Below are positions 7,538 to 15,046 of a stretch of DNA of 64,000 bases, one piece after another. The stretch is from NCBI RefSeq assembly GCF_024199925.1, contig NZ_JANADR010000001.1:1054001-1118000 (forward strand). Direction: 5' to 3'. Within the stretch, counting starts at the first letter, position 1; each line of letters begins with the position of its first letter. The DNA is from Bradyrhizobium sp. CCGUVB1N3. GTDB taxonomy: Bacteria; Pseudomonadota; Alphaproteobacteria; Rhizobiales; Xanthobacteraceae. The notes beneath the pieces are model-generated. The model made no database searches, was not told the DNA's origin, and saw only the letters and a list, made by a program, of their open reading frames with translations. The position numbers were made by a program, and so were the translations under genes.

Positions 7538-7911
7538 ATTTCCTGTCCTGATACATGAGGTTAGGGCGCGAACAGTCCTGCCAGCATGAACCGGCTGGGC
7601 AGTCAAAGCGGCGCAAGAATCTGGCGGTGCAAGAATCTGCCAGATGATCAACGGCACCACGATCACCAGCGTAGTGTAGACGGTCCCGCGGCCGATCCAG
7701 TTCATCCGACGAGCCCGCACTTCCTGCCGGCTGGCATCTCGGTTCGACATCTGGGGGCCAACTCGTGCGGTTCAAGGCACGTTGATGCCGATCCGGGCGG
7801 ACATCGTCGGCCCGCCTTTCCCGGCAACCAGATGCGGCGTGGTTCGAAGTTGAGGATCTGGGCTTGCCCGCATTCAGGACCCGCGGAGCAGCATTCTGGC
7901 GCAGCAGGTGT
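7538..7911. other. Intergenic stretch, no independent gene
   Basis: The only notable content is the in-frame upstream extension of the DUF3551 gene (minus strand, to 7750), which contains one hydrophobic stretch. No RNA gene or terminator seen. Confidence 0.4.
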
Positions 7912-8091
7912 TCATTCCGTGCCTGGGTGGAAAGCAGGATGGGCCAGGCTCTCGACGGCCGACTTTTCCTCGCTCAGGCGCTGTTCTAGAAATTGGCGCT
8001 CAATATCCGACAGATTGGTTTTAAGCAGGCGTCGATATCGGCCGATATTCCTGTCGTGGGCGCGCAGACGGGCGAGTCTCTCGTCGGTCAT
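7912..8091 (-). CDS. Small conserved hypothetical protein
   Basis: 59 residues, MTDERLARLRAHDRNIGRYR at the start. GGGAGG lies 4 nt upstream of this ATG, which fixes the start and rules out the longer in-frame versions. The product is Arg/Leu-rich, fully helical and soluble, with LSDIERQFLEQRLSEEKSAV as a second amphipathic helix. Similar small proteins are frequent in Bradyrhizobium near stress genes; function unknown. Confidence 0.65.
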   Translation of the reverse strand: MTDERLARLRAHDRNIGRYRRLLKTNLSDIERQFLEQRLSEEKSAVESLAHPAFHPGTE

Positions 8092-8423
8092 GGGGCCTCC
8101 CGTATGAATAAAAGAAATCGAGCACTGTCCAAATTCGCGTCCGCAAGTATCCAACAAATGGAGCGACCCCACCTTGCAGGAAGCTTGGTAGGGTCGCGTG
8201 CTCTCCGGGCGGGGGCTGGGGGCTGGAAGCCCGGCGGGCAATTTCCAATCTACGCCCGCAAGCGGAGTGGGAACGATTGCTCAAGAGAGGCACCCCGTTG
8301 GAGTACCCCGGCCGCCTCAGTTGGCTACCGTGCGTCGTGGGTGGAAGGGCGCATGTCATGGAACTGTCCGGGCTGTCGCCGGTTGAATGATCGGTCTCAC
8401 GCGCACATAAGGGAGTGCGTGTC
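8092..8423. other. Intergenic stretch, no gene seen
   Basis: No supported frame. A loose inverted repeat (GCGACCC at 8163-8169 with GGGTCGC at 8191-8197) lies about 70 nt upstream of the minus-strand gene and may fold in its leader or form part of a repeat. Confidence 0.4.
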
Positions 8424-8582
8424 ATGCGCCTTCAGACCTTCAGGGACGACCGCCACTCCAGACACTTCGACCTGATCGGGGGAAAACGACACCCCTGGTC
8501 GGTTGACCTGGTCACAGTAACGGCTGCCGGTATCCTAGCGATAGGCTTCGCGTGTGCCCTCTTGGCCCTATGGGGACACTAA
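8424..8582 (+). CDS. Small single-pass membrane protein
   Basis: 52 residues, MRLQTFRDDRHSRHFDLI to ALLALWGH. A charged, His-rich N-terminus (residues 1-27) is followed by one membrane helix (VTVTAAGILAIGFACALLAL, about 30-49). AGGGAG sits 7 nt before the ATG. The stop codon falls at the first bases of a dispersed repeat (8581-8704), so the 3' end may have been reshaped by the repeat. Function unknown. Confidence 0.5.
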   Translation: MRLQTFRDDRHSRHFDLIGGKRHPWSVDLVTVTAAGILAIGFACALLALWGH

Positions 8583-8704
8583 AGCCCGATGAGATTAGGA
8601 TGAATCGTCATCGCGCTTTAGGGTGTTGTTTGAGCATGATCTTTTCGGAAAACCGCTCCGCACTTTGCGCTAACGCGGCCCTTCGGGTCCGGATCATGCT
8701 TTAG
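8581..8704. repeat. Dispersed Bradyrhizobium-type intergenic repeat, family A
   Basis: The segment has the arrangement GCCCGATGAGATTAGGATGA, ATCGTCATCGCGC, TGTTGTTTGAGCATGATC, ending CCGGATCATGCTTTAG. A second copy is at 63131-63256 and a fragment at 8994-9028. The GATGA/TCATC and GCATGATC/GATCATGC arms make it strongly foldable. No coding potential. Confidence 0.75.
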
Positions 8705-8826
8705 CGAGCATCGGGAAGCTGCACCCGCGTCTCAATTGCGGCGAGCTACCGGCCATCGTGGCTGGTGGACTGAGCGCGTTCTGCGAAGCGAGTTTGGCAG
8801 AAGCAGACGCAAGCTATTGATTTTGT

Positions 8827-8902
8827 TGGTGAGCGCGCTGGGGCTCGAACCCAGGACCCCGTGATTAAAAGTCACGTGCTCTACCGGCTGAGCTACGCGC
8901 TC
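8827..8902 (-). tRNA. tRNA-Lys (anticodon TTT)
   Basis: On the minus strand the acceptor stem pairs GAGCGCG with CGCGCTC. The D arm is GCTCAGCCGGTAGAGC, the anticodon loop CTTTTAA is closed by CGTGA/TCACG, and the T arm CTGGG-TTCGAGC-CCCAG is canonical. The 3' ACCA end is encoded. Anticodon TTT reads AAA/AAG lysine codons. All cloverleaf stems pair fully. Confidence 0.97.
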
Positions 8903-9233
8903 CCATGGCCGCTTGATGGCTTCGTTGGTCGATTTGCCATCGTCTTCGGACATTCGAGAAGCATGTCTTGCCGCAACGTAACGCGCGTCGCGGGGAAAAC
9001 CGGTAAGGCGATTTCCGGATCATGCTTTCGGCTCGCGCTGTGTAGGGGGAGCGGCCGCTGAGGTCAATAGCATGCGCGGTTGCCGGAGATCGCGGCAGGG
9101 GCGGGGATTCGTGCAGCGTTTCCGTCAGTTAGAGCGGAATTTTCAACCTGCCGGCTGCCCATCATCCCCGCCGAAGAACGAGCCCGTCCACGGCGGAGTC
9201 GCGACCGGCGCTCCAGCCGACCGCGGACCGTGC
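8903..9233. other. Intergenic stretch between tRNA-Lys and ndvB
   Basis: No gene seen. It contains a truncated copy of repeat family A (8994-9028). Confidence 0.5.
8994..9028. repeat. Truncated copy of repeat family A
   Basis: GAAAACCGG...TTTCCGGATCATGCTTT matches the right end of the repeats at 8581-8704 and 63131-63256 (GGAAAACCGC...CCGGATCATGC). Only the terminal third is present. Confidence 0.55.
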
Positions 9234-11897
9234 TCAGTTCGCCTCGCGACGGACCTCGCTTGCCACCGGCTGCGAGGAACCGGCGGGGCTCGGCAGTGCG
9301 ACCGGGCGCAGGCCAATCAGCTCGGCGGCGCGCACGGCGCTGTCGCGCCAGAACTGGAAGGAGTTGATGCGGCTGAGCTCCAGGATGGCGATCGCGACCG
9401 CCGCCAGGAACGGCAGGCTTTGCAGCACCAGGACGCCGGCGAAGATGTAGATCTCGGTGATCTGCCGGAAGCTGTTGGAGGCGACCAGAACGCCGGCGCC
9501 GATCAGCAGCAGCGCGCCGATCACGGCCTCCCAGAACGCCTGGAACTCGATCGACATCCGCGACAGGCCGCCCTTGGAGGTGCGTGCGAAGGCGATGTGC
9601 TCGGTGATCAGGCCTTGCGCGACCGCGCGCGACACCGTCCACTGCACGCTCATCGCCGCGATCATGGCGCCCAGCATCTGGCCGGGCTTCACCGCGACAC
9701 GCAGACGGTACATCGACAGGAAGTGCGCGAGCGAGACGACGAAGGCGGCGATGATCGGCAGCGTCAGGATCTTGTCGGGGATCGCGATGTCGGCGAAGGC
9801 GACGATCGGCACCCAGACGAGGTTGAGAAGGGCGACGACGACGCCGAGGCTTTCCGCGCCGAGCCAGTTCAGCCAGCCCAGCCCATATTCGCGCTTCTGG
9901 TCCTGCGTCAGCCGGCTCGCTCCGGGCAGGAAACGCCGCCAGTGCTTTTTCACGATCTGCAAGCCGCCATAGGCCCAGCGGTGACGCTGCTTCTTGAAGG
10001 CCTCGTAGGTGTCGGGCAACAGGCCCTGGCCGTAGCGGTGGCGGGTGTAGTGCGTGGTCCAGCCGAGCTCCTGGATCGCAAGGCCGAGGTCACTGTCCTC
10101 GCAGATCGTGTCGCTCGACCAGCCGCCGGCCATGTCCATCGCGGCGCGGCGGATCAGGCACATCGTGCCGTGCACGATGACGGCGTTGAACTCGTTGCGC
10201 TGGACCATGCCGATGTCGAAGAAGCCGGCGTATTCGCCGTTCATGATGTAGTGCATGATCGACAAATCTTCGTCGCGGTGATCCTGCGGCGCCTGCACGA
10301 GGCCGACGCGCGGATCGGCGAAGGCCGGCACCAGATCCTTCAGCCAGTCGGGATCGACGACATAGTCGGCATCGAGGATGCCAATGATCTCGGCATCCGC
10401 CGCGGTGCGGTCCATGGCGATGCGCAGCGCACCGGCCTTGAAGCCCTGCACCTTCTCGGCGTTGATGAACTTGAAGCGTTCGCCGAGCGCACGGCAGTGA
10501 TCCTGGATCGGCTGCCAGAAGGCGGGGTCGGGCGTGTTGTTGATGATGACCACGCACTCGTAGTTCGGGTAGTTCAGCCGCGCGAGAGCATCAAGCGTCT
10601 GCTTGAGCATGTCGACTGGTTCGTAATAGGCGGGGATGTGGATCGAGACCTTTGGGAAATAGTTCTCGGGCACACCTTCGACAGGCTTGCCCTTGGCGAG
10701 CAGCCGGCGCGGCGGCCGACCGAAGGCGACCGCGGCGATCTCCTCGATCCGCGCCATCGCGATGAGGACGAGCGGAACGAGGAGGATCATGCCGAGCGTC
10801 AGCGCGAAGGCCGAGCCGAACAGGAAGTAGTGTCCGTTCCAATAGGCGAACACGATGGCGGCCCAGGCGCCAACGCCGTTGGCGGTGACCGAGAGCAGGA
10901 AAGCCTGTGGCGCGGTCGGTTGCGACAGGCGCATGATCGGCAGCGACAGAAGGATGCCAACCAGGAGCGCGATCGTCATCAGCTTCCAGTAGTCGGGATT
11001 CTCAACCGGCCCGGTCCAGGCGAATTTCGGCTCGCGGCTGGCGTTGAGGATGCCCCAGTAGGGACCGACGCCGCCTTCGAAGAATTTCCAGGGCTGATCG
11101 ATCGCCTCGACGATGTTGTAATCCATGCCCATGGCTTCGGCGCGGCTGACGAAGTTGCGCAGCGTCAGCGCCTGCTGGAACGGGCCCGGGTCGGCATTGC
11201 GCAAATTGTAGCCCGCGCTCGGCCAGCCGAACTCGGCGATCACGATGCGCTTGCCGGGGAAAAGGTTGCGCAACAGGTTGTAGCGGTCGACGGCCTGATC
11301 CACCGCCTGGTCCGAGCGGAAGTTTTCCCAATAGGGCAGCACGTGGGCGGCGATGAAATCGACGCTGGAGGCGAGGTCCGGATTGTCGCGCCAGATGTTC
11401 CAGATCTCGCCCGTGGTGACGGGTACACGAACCGCGCTCTTGACCTTCTTGATCTTGTCGATGAGGTCCTCGACCTTCTGCTCACCGCGGAAGATCACCT
11501 CGTTGCCGACGACGATGCCGATCACGTTGCTGTTCTTGCGGGCGAGGTCGATGGCGGCCTTGATCTCCCGCTCGTTGCGATCCTCGTCCTTGTCGATCCA
11601 CGCGCCGACCGTGACCTTGAGGCCGAACTCGGCGGCGATCGGCGGCACCAGCTCGTTACCTTCCGTCGCGGAGTAGGACCTGATGGCGCGCGTGAGGGTG
11701 GAGAGCTTTTTCATATCGGCTCGGATCTTCTCCGAGTCGACGGTGGGATCGACGACGTGTCCCGGTTCGAACGGCGTGTACGACAGGCTGGGCAACAGGC
11801 CCTTGAAGTCTGGCGCGGGCTCCCTGTCGCGCAGGACTCCCCACAGCCCGGCGTGAAGCGCGGACACGAGCAACAGAACGGCAACGATGGCACGCAT
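9234..11897 (-). CDS. ndvB: Cyclic beta-1,3/1,6-glucan synthase, GH17 plus GT2
   Basis: 887 residues. N-terminal membrane anchor (1-21), then a GH17-type glucanosyl domain (about 35-300) with both catalytic glutamates: NE at 132-133 (VVGNEVIF) and E222 (AEFGWPSAG). Membrane helices follow at about 305-385, then a processive GT2 domain: VSIHIPAYYEP (417-427), DAD 509-511, ED 600-601, QRHRW 637-641, and C-terminal helices. This is the NdvB architecture of Bradyrhizobium, which polymerises UDP-glucose into periplasmic cyclic glucan needed for osmotic adaptation and nodulation. ndvD and ndvC lie just beyond its 5' end. The expected size of about 100 kDa agrees. Confidence 0.92.
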   Translation of the reverse strand: MRAIVAVLLLVSALHAGLWGVLRDREPAPDFKGLLPSLSYTPFEPGHVVDPTVDSEKIRADMKKLSTLTRAIRSYSATEGNELVPPIAAEFGLKVTVGAWIDKDEDRNEREIKAAIDLARKNSNVIGIVVGNEVIFRGEQKVEDLIDKIKKVKSAVRVPVTTGEIWNIWRDNPDLASSVDFIAAHVLPYWENFRSDQAVDQAVDRYNLLRNLFPGKRIVIAEFGWPSAGYNLRNADPGPFQQALTLRNFVSRAEAMGMDYNIVEAIDQPWKFFEGGVGPYWGILNASREPKFAWTGPVENPDYWKLMTIALLVGILLSLPIMRLSQPTAPQAFLLSVTANGVGAWAAIVFAYWNGHYFLFGSAFALTLGMILLVPLVLIAMARIEEIAAVAFGRPPRRLLAKGKPVEGVPENYFPKVSIHIPAYYEPVDMLKQTLDALARLNYPNYECVVIINNTPDPAFWQPIQDHCRALGERFKFINAEKVQGFKAGALRIAMDRTAADAEIIGILDADYVVDPDWLKDLVPAFADPRVGLVQAPQDHRDEDLSIMHYIMNGEYAGFFDIGMVQRNEFNAVIVHGTMCLIRRAAMDMAGGWSSDTICEDSDLGLAIQELGWTTHYTRHRYGQGLLPDTYEAFKKQRHRWAYGGLQIVKKHWRRFLPGASRLTQDQKREYGLGWLNWLGAESLGVVVALLNLVWVPIVAFADIAIPDKILTLPIIAAFVVSLAHFLSMYRLRVAVKPGQMLGAMIAAMSVQWTVSRAVAQGLITEHIAFARTSKGGLSRMSIEFQAFWEAVIGALLLIGAGVLVASNSFRQITEIYIFAGVLVLQSLPFLAAVAIAILELSRINSFQFWRDSAVRAAELIGLRPVALPSPAGSSQPVASEVRREAN

Positions 11898-12127
11898 CGC
11901 GGCTAAACCAATCGGGGCTGAGATGGCAGGGAAGCGGATCCGACCCCGAGATCCGACCGAGTCCGCGGCAAATGGAACATACCTCTGCCACGCCTTTTCA
12001 CAACTGTCATGACGCCGTGTCGTTTAGCGGCATGGCCTTTTAAGGGCACCGACGATTTGAAAAGCACGAGCAGTGCCAATCGCCGGTATCGCCCATCGTT
12101 CCTGAACGGCGCGTGAAGTGATCGCGG

Positions 12128-12856
12128 CTATTTTGGGGGCGCGGCAGGCGAGGGGCTCGCGGCCGGCGCAGGGCTTGCCGCCGGCTGCGGCGAGGTGCCG
12201 GTCGTCGGCACCGGCGGCTGGGACACCGCGGCGGCCGCCTGCTGGGGCTGTGCCGCCGGATTGATCCAGCAGGCGTGCACACGGCTGTCCAGGGTCTCGG
12301 CGACCTTGGGATCGATCTGGCCGCCAAAGCGAGTCAGGCAGCGGAACGCCGCCTGAATGTGGCCGCCGGGGCAGCCGAAGCGGTCGTAGAGATCGAGATG
12401 GCGGAAGGCGGTATCGAGATCATCCCGCCACATCAGCCGCACCACGCGGCGGCCGAGCCAGACGCATTCGGGGTTTCCGGCCGGGCCGTTGATGGCCTGC
12501 GCAGCCTCGGCGAACTCGTCGGTCCGGCGCTGGTTCTGGCTGGCGTCCTTGGCGGCATCGGCAGGCGCGTTTGCGGCCGGCTTGCCCTGATCCTGGGCGG
12601 CGGGACCGCCGCTCTGGGCGAACGCGCTTGACAGGCCGAGCACAACGACAAGGGAGGGGACGGCAACATGCCGCAGGACCGCATTCGTCAACTCAAGCAC
12701 CCGTCGCCGCATAAATTCCCCGATCTCTCTGGCCGCCTGCGCGAGAACGCCACGGACGCGCGGTGTGATGCCGTCCAAATGGGTCTCCAATGCGGCGGAA
12801 AAGTCCCATTGAATCCCATGACTGGTATTTCGAATTTTGTCCAGCAAAGTCACCAT
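12128..12856 (-). CDS. ndvD: Glucan-synthesis accessory protein NdvD
   Basis: Lies between ndvB and ndvC, where bradyrhizobia carry ndvD, a single-membrane-helix protein of about 26 kDa needed for glucan production in vivo but not for the in vitro polymerase. From the ATG at 12856 the product is 242 residues. A start at 12712 (MRRRVLELTNAVLRH, 194 residues, with GGGGAA upstream) would make the hydrophobic segment VAVPSLVVVLGLSSAFAQ a signal peptide. The core (ECVWLGRRVVRLMWRDDLDT and FGCPGGHIQAAFRCLTRFGG) has four Cys. The C-terminus is a Pro/Ala tail ending AAPPK. Identification rests mainly on position, size and topology. Confidence 0.7.
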   Translation of the reverse strand: MVTLLDKIRNTSHGIQWDFSAALETHLDGITPRVRGVLAQAAREIGEFMRRRVLELTNAVLRHVAVPSLVVVLGLSSAFAQSGGPAAQDQGKPAANAPADAAKDASQNQRRTDEFAEAAQAINGPAGNPECVWLGRRVVRLMWRDDLDTAFRHLDLYDRFGCPGGHIQAAFRCLTRFGGQIDPKVAETLDSRVHACWINPAAQPQQAAAAVSQPPVPTTGTSPQPAASPAPAASPSPAAPPK

Positions 12857-12992
12857 GCTATGCGCCGGTCGAAGAGCCGCAGGCGATAAGGGGCGGAATG
12901 GCAGGTGCAATTGCCGCCTGGCTGTACTGGCCCCCCTTGGCAGATGGCCCGCAAGCAGGTAATCGACGGACCCTTCGCGGAGGACGGAACCG

Positions 12993-14609
12993 ATTACTGT
13001 TCGTACGCCACTGGCGCTATTGCTCATATCGTTGGGTGCGATTGCTGCCGTGTGGTGGTGGCTGGCCACGCCGATCACGCTCGCGCGCGCCCCCATCGAT
13101 CCCAGTTCCAAGCTGCAATGCGTCTCCTACGCGCCGTTCCGCGGCGGCCAGACGCCGCTCGATCCCTCGACCCATATCGAGGCCGACCAGCTCGAGCAGG
13201 ATCTGCGGCAGCTCAAGGAGATCACCGACTGCGTCCGCACCTATTCGATCGAGAACGGGCTCGATCAGGTGCCCGCGATCGCCACCAAGGTCGGCGGGCT
13301 GAAGGTGATCCAGGGCATCTGGCTCGGTAGCAACCGCTCCAAGAACTTCTCCCAGGTCTCGACCGCGGTCCGTCTGAGCAAGGATTTCCCCGACACCATC
13401 ACCTCGCTCGTGGTCGGCAATGAGGTGCTGCTGCGCGGCGAGATGACCACGGCCGATCTCGTGGCCGTCATCCGTTTGGTCAAGGCGCAGGTTGCCGTTC
13501 CCGTGACCTACGCCGACGTCTGGGAATTCTGGCTGAAGAATCGCGAGGTCTACGATGCCGTCGACTTCGTCACGATCCACATCCTTCCCTATTGGGAGGA
13601 TTTTCCGATCCGCGCCAAGTTCGCCGCCGCCCATGTCGAGCAGATCCGCCAACGCATGGCGGTCGCCTTTCCGGGCAAGGAAATCCTGATCGGCGAGACC
13701 GGCTGGCCGAGCGAAGGGCGGATGCGCGAAGGCGCGCTGCCCTCGCGTACCAACCAGGCGCGCGTGGTGTCGGAAATCCTGACCCTCGCCAAGGCGCAGG
13801 GCTTTCGCGTCAACCTGATCGAGGCCTATGACCAGCCCTGGAAGCGCCAGATCGAAGGCACCGTAGGCGGCTATTGGGGCTTCATCGATTCCGTCCGCCG
13901 CCAGCTCAAATATCCGCCGGGCGAGCCGATCAGCAATTTCCCGTACTGGAAATGGTACATGAGCGCCGGCATGGCCGTCAGTGTGCTGGTGTTCGCAGTC
14001 GCGGGCCTGACACTGCGCCGGCGGCCCTGGACGCCGCGCTTCTCGGCATGGCTCGGCGTCGGCATCTCGGCGACATCAGCCGGCATGCTGTTCGGCATCG
14101 CTTTCGACAAGATGTACTACGAGAGCTACGGCTTGGGCGGCTGGCTGCAATGGGGTGCGCTGCTTGCCGCCGGCGTGCTGTCGCCGATCTTCTGCGCACA
14201 GGCGCTGGTGTCGGGACGCGGACTGCCGACCTTCCTCGATATCCTGGGTCCCCGCGAGGAGCGCAAATGGTCGAAGCTCACGGCGGCGCTTGGGCTAACG
14301 CTCGCGGTGACCGCCGTGATCGCAGCCGAGACCGCGCTCGGCTTCGCGTTCGATCCGCGCTACCGCGATTTTCCTTTCGCCTCGTTGACCATGGCGGTGG
14401 TGCCGTTTGCGCTTCTGATGCTGAACCGCCCGCAGACCGGCGTACGTCCGATCGCGGAATCGGTTTTTGCCGGCCTCCTGGCGCTGTCGGCGACCTACGT
14501 GCTGATCAACGAGGGGCGCGACAATTGGCAGTCGCTGTGGACCTGCGCGATGTATCTGCTGTTCGCGCTTACGCTGTGGCGGGCGCGGGCCGCGCAAAGC
14601 CCAGAATAA
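12993..14609 (+). CDS. ndvC: Beta-glucan synthesis protein NdvC (GH17-type membrane protein)
   Basis: The GH17 domain (about residues 30-300) carries both catalytic glutamates, VVGNEVLL and GETGWPSEG (N134-E135 and E226 counted from the TTG at 13020). About seven C-terminal membrane helices follow; there is no GT2 domain. NdvC is required for the beta-1,6 linkages and probably acts as a glucanosyl (branching) transferase on the NdvB product. The start is uncertain: no ATG or GTG fits. GGAGGA at 12979-12984 lies 8 nt before an ATT (12993) that would give ITVRTPLALLLISLG; TTG at 13020 is 35 nt away from it. The 3' end overlaps the convergent gene by 41 bp. Confidence 0.85.
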   Translation: MTVRTPLALLLISLGAIAAVWWWLATPITLARAPIDPSSKLQCVSYAPFRGGQTPLDPSTHIEADQLEQDLRQLKEITDCVRTYSIENGLDQVPAIATKVGGLKVIQGIWLGSNRSKNFSQVSTAVRLSKDFPDTITSLVVGNEVLLRGEMTTADLVAVIRLVKAQVAVPVTYADVWEFWLKNREVYDAVDFVTIHILPYWEDFPIRAKFAAAHVEQIRQRMAVAFPGKEILIGETGWPSEGRMREGALPSRTNQARVVSEILTLAKAQGFRVNLIEAYDQPWKRQIEGTVGGYWGFIDSVRRQLKYPPGEPISNFPYWKWYMSAGMAVSVLVFAVAGLTLRRRPWTPRFSAWLGVGISATSAGMLFGIAFDKMYYESYGLGGWLQWGALLAAGVLSPIFCAQALVSGRGLPTFLDILGPREERKWSKLTAALGLTLAVTAVIAAETALGFAFDPRYRDFPFASLTMAVVPFALLMLNRPQTGVRPIAESVFAGLLALSATYVLINEGRDNWQSLWTCAMYLLFALTLWRARAAQSPE

Positions 14610-14949
14610 GCAGCCCGATCGCGAGCCCCGACAACACGATGTTGTAGAGCACGATGCCGAGGCCTGCGGCGATCACGCCCAGCGTCAGCAGCACGATCGA
14701 GGGCCGCATCAGGTTCAGCGTCGCAATCACCAGCGCGACGATGCCGAACACCGAGTTCTTGAACAGCACGGTCGCGGTTGCGCGCGCCTTGCACATCACG
14801 GTCTGCAGGCCGGCGTCGCAGGCGAGCGAGACTTGCGAGAATTCGAGGGCGAAATAGCGCAAATAGAGCGCGTAGCCGACGGTGACGAAGCCGACCACGA
14901 GCAGGAACTGCACCTGGTAGGGCGTGAGGCGGAACGGTTTCTTCTTCAT
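14569..14949 (-). CDS. Four-helix inner-membrane protein
   Basis: 126 residues from MKKKPFRLTPYQVQFLLVVG. Four hydrophobic helices are predicted (about 15-33, 58-78, 80-97, 100-118). A short periplasmic loop has the conserved pair CDAGLQTVMC (a likely disulfide). No named family recognised. The gene is convergent with ndvC and their 3' ends overlap by 41 bp, so both coding regions share sequence there. Confidence 0.7.
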   Translation of the reverse strand: MKKKPFRLTPYQVQFLLVVGFVTVGYALYLRYFALEFSQVSLACDAGLQTVMCKARATATVLFKNSVFGIVALVIATLNLMRPSIVLLTLGVIAAGLGIVLYNIVLSGLAIGLLILGFARPAPATA

Positions 14950-15046
14950 GGGGCCAATATGGTCGGGAAGGCGGATGTGGGCAACAGGGTCCGCGCAGGC
15001 TCTGTGAGTTTGTCTCAGAGTCTCGCGATAACGGACTGATCTGACT

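Noticed and set aside
9072..11906. 944-codon open frame on the plus strand opposite ndvB
   Set aside because: It is antisense to a gene with clear GT2 and GH17 motifs; its own product is Asp/Arg/Gly-rich with no motif. Long antisense frames are expected in GC-rich DNA.
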